Shown: positions 63,481-64,000 of the stretch, one piece after another | Numbering within the stretch: position 1 is the first letter of the stretch | Layout of the letters: every line of letters starts with the position of its first letter | Origin: Arenibaculum pallidiluteum | GTDB lineage: Bacteria; Pseudomonadota; Alphaproteobacteria; Azospirillales; Azospirillaceae | NCBI RefSeq assembly: GCF_017355985.1 | Contig: NZ_JAFIQU010000023.1 | Span: 21,658-85,657 of the forward strand | Direction: 5' to 3' | Length of the DNA: 64,000 bases | The notes under the pieces: generated by a model | The model's input: the letters and a program-made list of their open reading frames with translations, nothing else | The model's database searches: none | What the model was told of the DNA's origin: nothing | Translations under genes and position numbers: made by a program

Positions 63481-64000
63481 GCCATTCCCCCACTCATCAG
63501 ATTAACACGTATTTACAGCAAATTTCCTAATAATGAAATGGATGGCACGTTTGAGCCGAATTGTCCAGCGAGAACAATTCTTGGATGTGGAGGCGGCAAT
63601 GGGTGCCAGCCGTCCCGGATTGGATGGCATAGCCCTACTATGGCCAGCGAACCCTTCGCCCAGCTAAAACCGCGGCTTATTGAAGGCAATCTGCATGCCT
63701 GGACAAACACTGATCTGGTCAGAGCTTTCTGTGCACCTCTTCGCCATGATTCCTGTGGCCGCGGCAGCAGCGTTCCGGTTGGGACAAGACATACTCGACC
63801 GCATGGCCGCTCGGTGTGATCCGTAGCAAGTTCATCGTGCCGATTATTCCGAGCCGCGCCAACCTGCCCGCAAACCCCGACTTCGGCCGCGACACATACC
63901 GGCAAAGGAACCTAGCTCTACTTTGGCAGTTCTACTCGCACCTGTGCTGGACAAGCCAGCACCGACAGTGCGGGCATCGGATGGGCGCCGTCTCGAGGAT
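63481..64000. other. Right-edge stretch: probable operon promoter and a transposase remnant
   Basis: Bases 63490 to 63540 are AT-rich and probably hold the promoter of the leftward sigma-like gene. Around 63790 to 63930 the plus strand encodes DKTYSTAWPLGVIRSKFIVP then IIPSRAN and DTYRQRN. This resembles the Asp-Lys-x-Tyr to VIPxRxN part of an IS5-type transposase, but it is broken on both sides. No intact gene is supported up to the window edge. Confidence 0.4.

Overview
The window looks like the chromosome of a high-GC alphaproteobacterium. The evidence is the order hemE-hemH-hemJ-rho on one side and PPDK regulator (ppsR)-maf-aroE-coaE-dnaQ on the other, plus an alphaproteobacterial his cluster; a Rhodospirillales-like order is my guess, but nothing here fixes the genus.

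Backbone (1 to about 20.9 kb). A partial PAS histidine kinase meets the haem/rho block tail to tail. hemE, hemH, hemJ and rho run leftward, while the PPDK regulator, maf, aroE, coaE and dnaQ run rightward with 4- to 8-base overlaps. The 386-base gap between the two diverging blocks carries a perfect DnaA box and several near matches. In Caulobacter the replication origin lies in the equivalent hemE-flanked gap, so this is a strong oriC candidate. Next come a membrane protein, hslV-hslU, and hisB-hisH-GNAT-hisA-hisF-hisE-HIT. The block ends with a small secreted protein, a half-size EamA transporter and a divergent Nramp-like transporter.

Island (about 20.9 kb to the right edge). comM keeps only its SHFDLP-to-C-terminus part: the first 80 or so codons are replaced by unrelated sequence, so I place the left edge of a genomic island there. 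The other edge is not in the window. The island starts with small regulatory and hypothetical genes. It then carries an HNH endonuclease coupled to a methyltransferase-HNH fusion, a secreted DRGH nuclease, an HCX5R phosphatase, a DnaQ-like exonuclease and a YedK/HMCES protein with an odd in-frame extension.

RTX locus (31.1 to 54.5 kb). A GT4 glycosyltransferase, an HlyC-type lysine acyltransferase, a decayed IS5-family remnant, an AT-rich secreted protein, a 5281-residue RTX protein, an HlyB-type ABC exporter and an HlyD-type adaptor lie on one strand. They read as a dedicated type I secretion system for one giant acylated calcium-binding protein. I found no TolC.

Ubiquitin-like locus (56.3 to 63.5 kb). 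A leftward, mostly overlapping operon encodes a sigma-factor-like protein, a small HTH-like protein, an ImmA-UvrD-nuclease fusion, a protein of three tandem ubiquitin-like domains, an E1-like ThiF enzyme and a small DUF6527-like metal-binding protein. A solitary serine recombinase and an orphan Xre/MbcA/ParS antitoxin-like gene follow. I consider this operon the best candidate in the window for an undescribed system: a prokaryotic Ubl conjugation module joined to DNA-damage or defence machinery.
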